DNA of 6,886 bases from CAYWMP01 sp964459445 (GTDB lineage: Bacteria > Desulfobacterota > DSM-4660 > Desulfatiglandales > HGW-15): the NCBI GenBank assembly GCA_964459445.1, contig CAYWMP010000244.1, forward strand, positions 1-6,886, written 5' to 3'. The translations under genes and the position numbers were made by a program. Positions 5,695-6,886 of this stretch are shown piece by piece (position 1 is the first letter of the stretch; each line of letters opens with the position of its first letter). The notes beneath the pieces are model-generated. The model was given only the letters and a program-made list of their open reading frames with translations, had not been told where the DNA came from and did not search any database.

Positions 5695-6886
5695 ATGACG
5701 GAAAAAAAATATGACATTGTGGTTTTGGGCGGAGGGGCAGGCGGTGTGCCGGCCGCTGTCAGGGCTGCACAGTTGGGCGGCCGTGTCGCCCTTATCGAAA
5801 GTCAATTCTTGGGTGGTCTTTGTATGAATAGGGGGTGCGTTCCTTTCGGTCATATGATGGCCGCTGCCAGTATCATCGGAAACCTTACTCTTGGCAAAGA
5901 GATGGGTCTGGGATTCACCCGATTGACCAAGAGCTATAGCAGGCTTTTGAAAAGGCAAAATGAATTCATCGGGTTTATGAGAGAAAGCGTAAAGAACAAT
6001 CTCAATAGGGCCGGCGTAACTGTCATCAAGGGCAAGGGCAAAATCATCAACAGGAAAAGGGTAGAGGTCAATGGAAAGTTCATCTCCCTTAAGCGACTCA
6101 TACTGTCCACAGGGGCTAAATGGCTTAAACCCGAATTCTCGGGCGCCAAGCTTTCCGGGGTAATCAATAGCGACGGACTTCTTGTCTTAGAGAAAGCGCC
6201 CAAACGTGTTCTTGTCTATGACAAAAGCCCCAGGGCCATAGAGATAGCCCAGTTCCTCCATCGTTATGGATCGAAAGTGATTCTCGCCACAGAGGAAAAA
6301 TCCATTCTCCCTGAGGAAAGCAAAACCATCAGGTCCCGGCTTACCAGTGCCTTGAAGAATCAGGGATTGACGGTATGGTCTCGAGCAAAGCTCCAGGATC
6401 TCAAAAGACGCAAGGATGGTCTTCATGGTGTTCTTCGAGTGAAAAACCAGAAAGAAACCGTGCTCGTGGACCAAATCATCACGGTGAGAAGAATTGCCTC
6501 CCTCACCGGTTTGGGAATTGAAAGTGTCGGGTTGGATGTGACGGGGGACCATATCCAGGTCAATGAACGAATGGAGACCGGTTCACAGGATATCTATGCC
6601 ATAGGAGACGTGGCGTCTCCCGAAAGCAAACACTATTCCCATCTTGCAGCAGCCGGCGGTATCGTGGCTGCAGAGAATGCCATGGGATTGGAGAGTGTCC
6701 TTGATCATCGAACCCTTTGCCGTATTCTATTCACCCAGCCCCAGGTTGCCTGTGTTGGAATGACGAGTCGAGAGGCCAAGAAGGCAGGATATGACGTCGT
6801 CACCGGCAGTGCTCCCCTTTCCATGAACCCCTTCGGTATGATCATGTCTCAGACTGAAGGCATTATAGAGGTTGTGGCCGACAAGA
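5695..6886 (+). CDS. Dihydrolipoamide dehydrogenase-like flavoprotein (E3-like), C-terminus beyond right edge
   Basis: This is a class I pyridine nucleotide-disulfide oxidoreductase placed where E3, which reoxidises dihydrolipoyl-E2, is expected. The ATG follows AGGAG (5684-5688) by six bases. 397 residues are visible, of about 460-475 usual. The first FAD motif is LGGGAGGVPAAVRAAQLG (11-28). The redox disulfide is C43-MNRG-C48. STGAKW lies at 138-143, the second FAD motif IYAIGDVAS at 300-308, and AAAGGIVAAENAMG at 318-331. The dimer domain starts about 340 with ILFTQPQVACVGMTSREAKKAG. Oddities: the NAD-domain glycine motif (GGGxxG in E. coli Lpd) reads DKSPRA at 176-181, the acidic residue ending the second strand of that domain is Thr199, and the AIGRxPN block reads TVRRIAS (263-269). 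The canonical PSK after the second cysteine is PFG. The His-Glu dyad would lie beyond the window. Fold is certain; acting as an NAD-dependent E3 is doubtful. Confidence 0.88.
   Translation, partial: MTEKKYDIVVLGGGAGGVPAAVRAAQLGGRVALIESQFLGGLCMNRGCVPFGHMMAAASIIGNLTLGKEMGLGFTRLTKSYSRLLKRQNEFIGFMRESVKNNLNRAGVTVIKGKGKIINRKRVEVNGKFISLKRLILSTGAKWLKPEFSGAKLSGVINSDGLLVLEKAPKRVLVYDKSPRAIEIAQFLHRYGSKVILATEEKSILPEESKTIRSRLTSALKNQGLTVWSRAKLQDLKRRKDGLHGVLRVKNQKETVLVDQIITVRRIASLTGLGIESVGLDVTGDHIQVNERMETGSQDIYAIGDVASPESKHYSHLAAAGGIVAAENAMGLESVLDHRTLCRILFTQPQVACVGMTSREAKKAGYDVVTGSAPLSMNPFGMIMSQTEGIIEVVADK

Overview
The window is a bacterial catabolic locus. It has one leftward gene and a rightward run of five genes. 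At protein level the rightward genes most resemble the acetoin dehydrogenase (Aco) branch of the thiamine-diphosphate 2-oxoacid dehydrogenase complexes. Base composition is moderate, Shine-Dalgarno sites are clear and intergenic gaps are fairly loose. I suspect an anaerobic, Desulfobacterota-like bacterium, but that is an impression and no marker gene is present to prove it.

Layout: 1-608 (minus) is a transaldolase / fructose-6-phosphate aldolase-like enzyme cut by the left edge. 609-1232 is a non-coding divergent control region with two nearly identical copies of a palindromic element. 1233-1973 (plus) is a GntR-family, HutC/UTRA-type regulator. 2149-3147 is E1 alpha. 3178-4149 is E1 beta, interrupted at codon 247 by an in-frame TAG but otherwise open to its normal end. 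4209-5570 is the E2 acyltransferase, with one lipoyl domain and two consecutive subunit-binding domains. 5695 to the right edge is a dihydrolipoamide dehydrogenase-like flavoprotein (E3-like), cut by the window end.

How the parts should work together: E1 (alpha2beta2) would cleave an acetoin-like hydroxyketone or a 2-oxo compound with TPP and load the acyl group onto the E2 lipoyl lysine. E2 would transfer it to CoA. An E3 would reoxidise the dihydrolipoyl group. The GntR/UTRA protein probably senses a small metabolite and acts at the palindromes between it and the aldolase gene. The aldolase may supply or consume a hydroxyketone or sugar phosphate, but that link is inference.

The points that deserve a second look are: (1) the amber codon inside E1 beta, which could be pyrrolysine or readthrough, a fresh null mutation, or a sequence error; (2) an E3-like protein that keeps both FAD motifs and the redox-active cysteine pair but has lost every glycine of its NAD-binding motif; (3) tandem E1/E3-binding domains in E2; (4) a hydrophobic substitution at a key active-site position of the aldolase; (5) the duplicated operator-like element. 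No RNA gene, CRISPR array, insertion sequence or integration site was seen.
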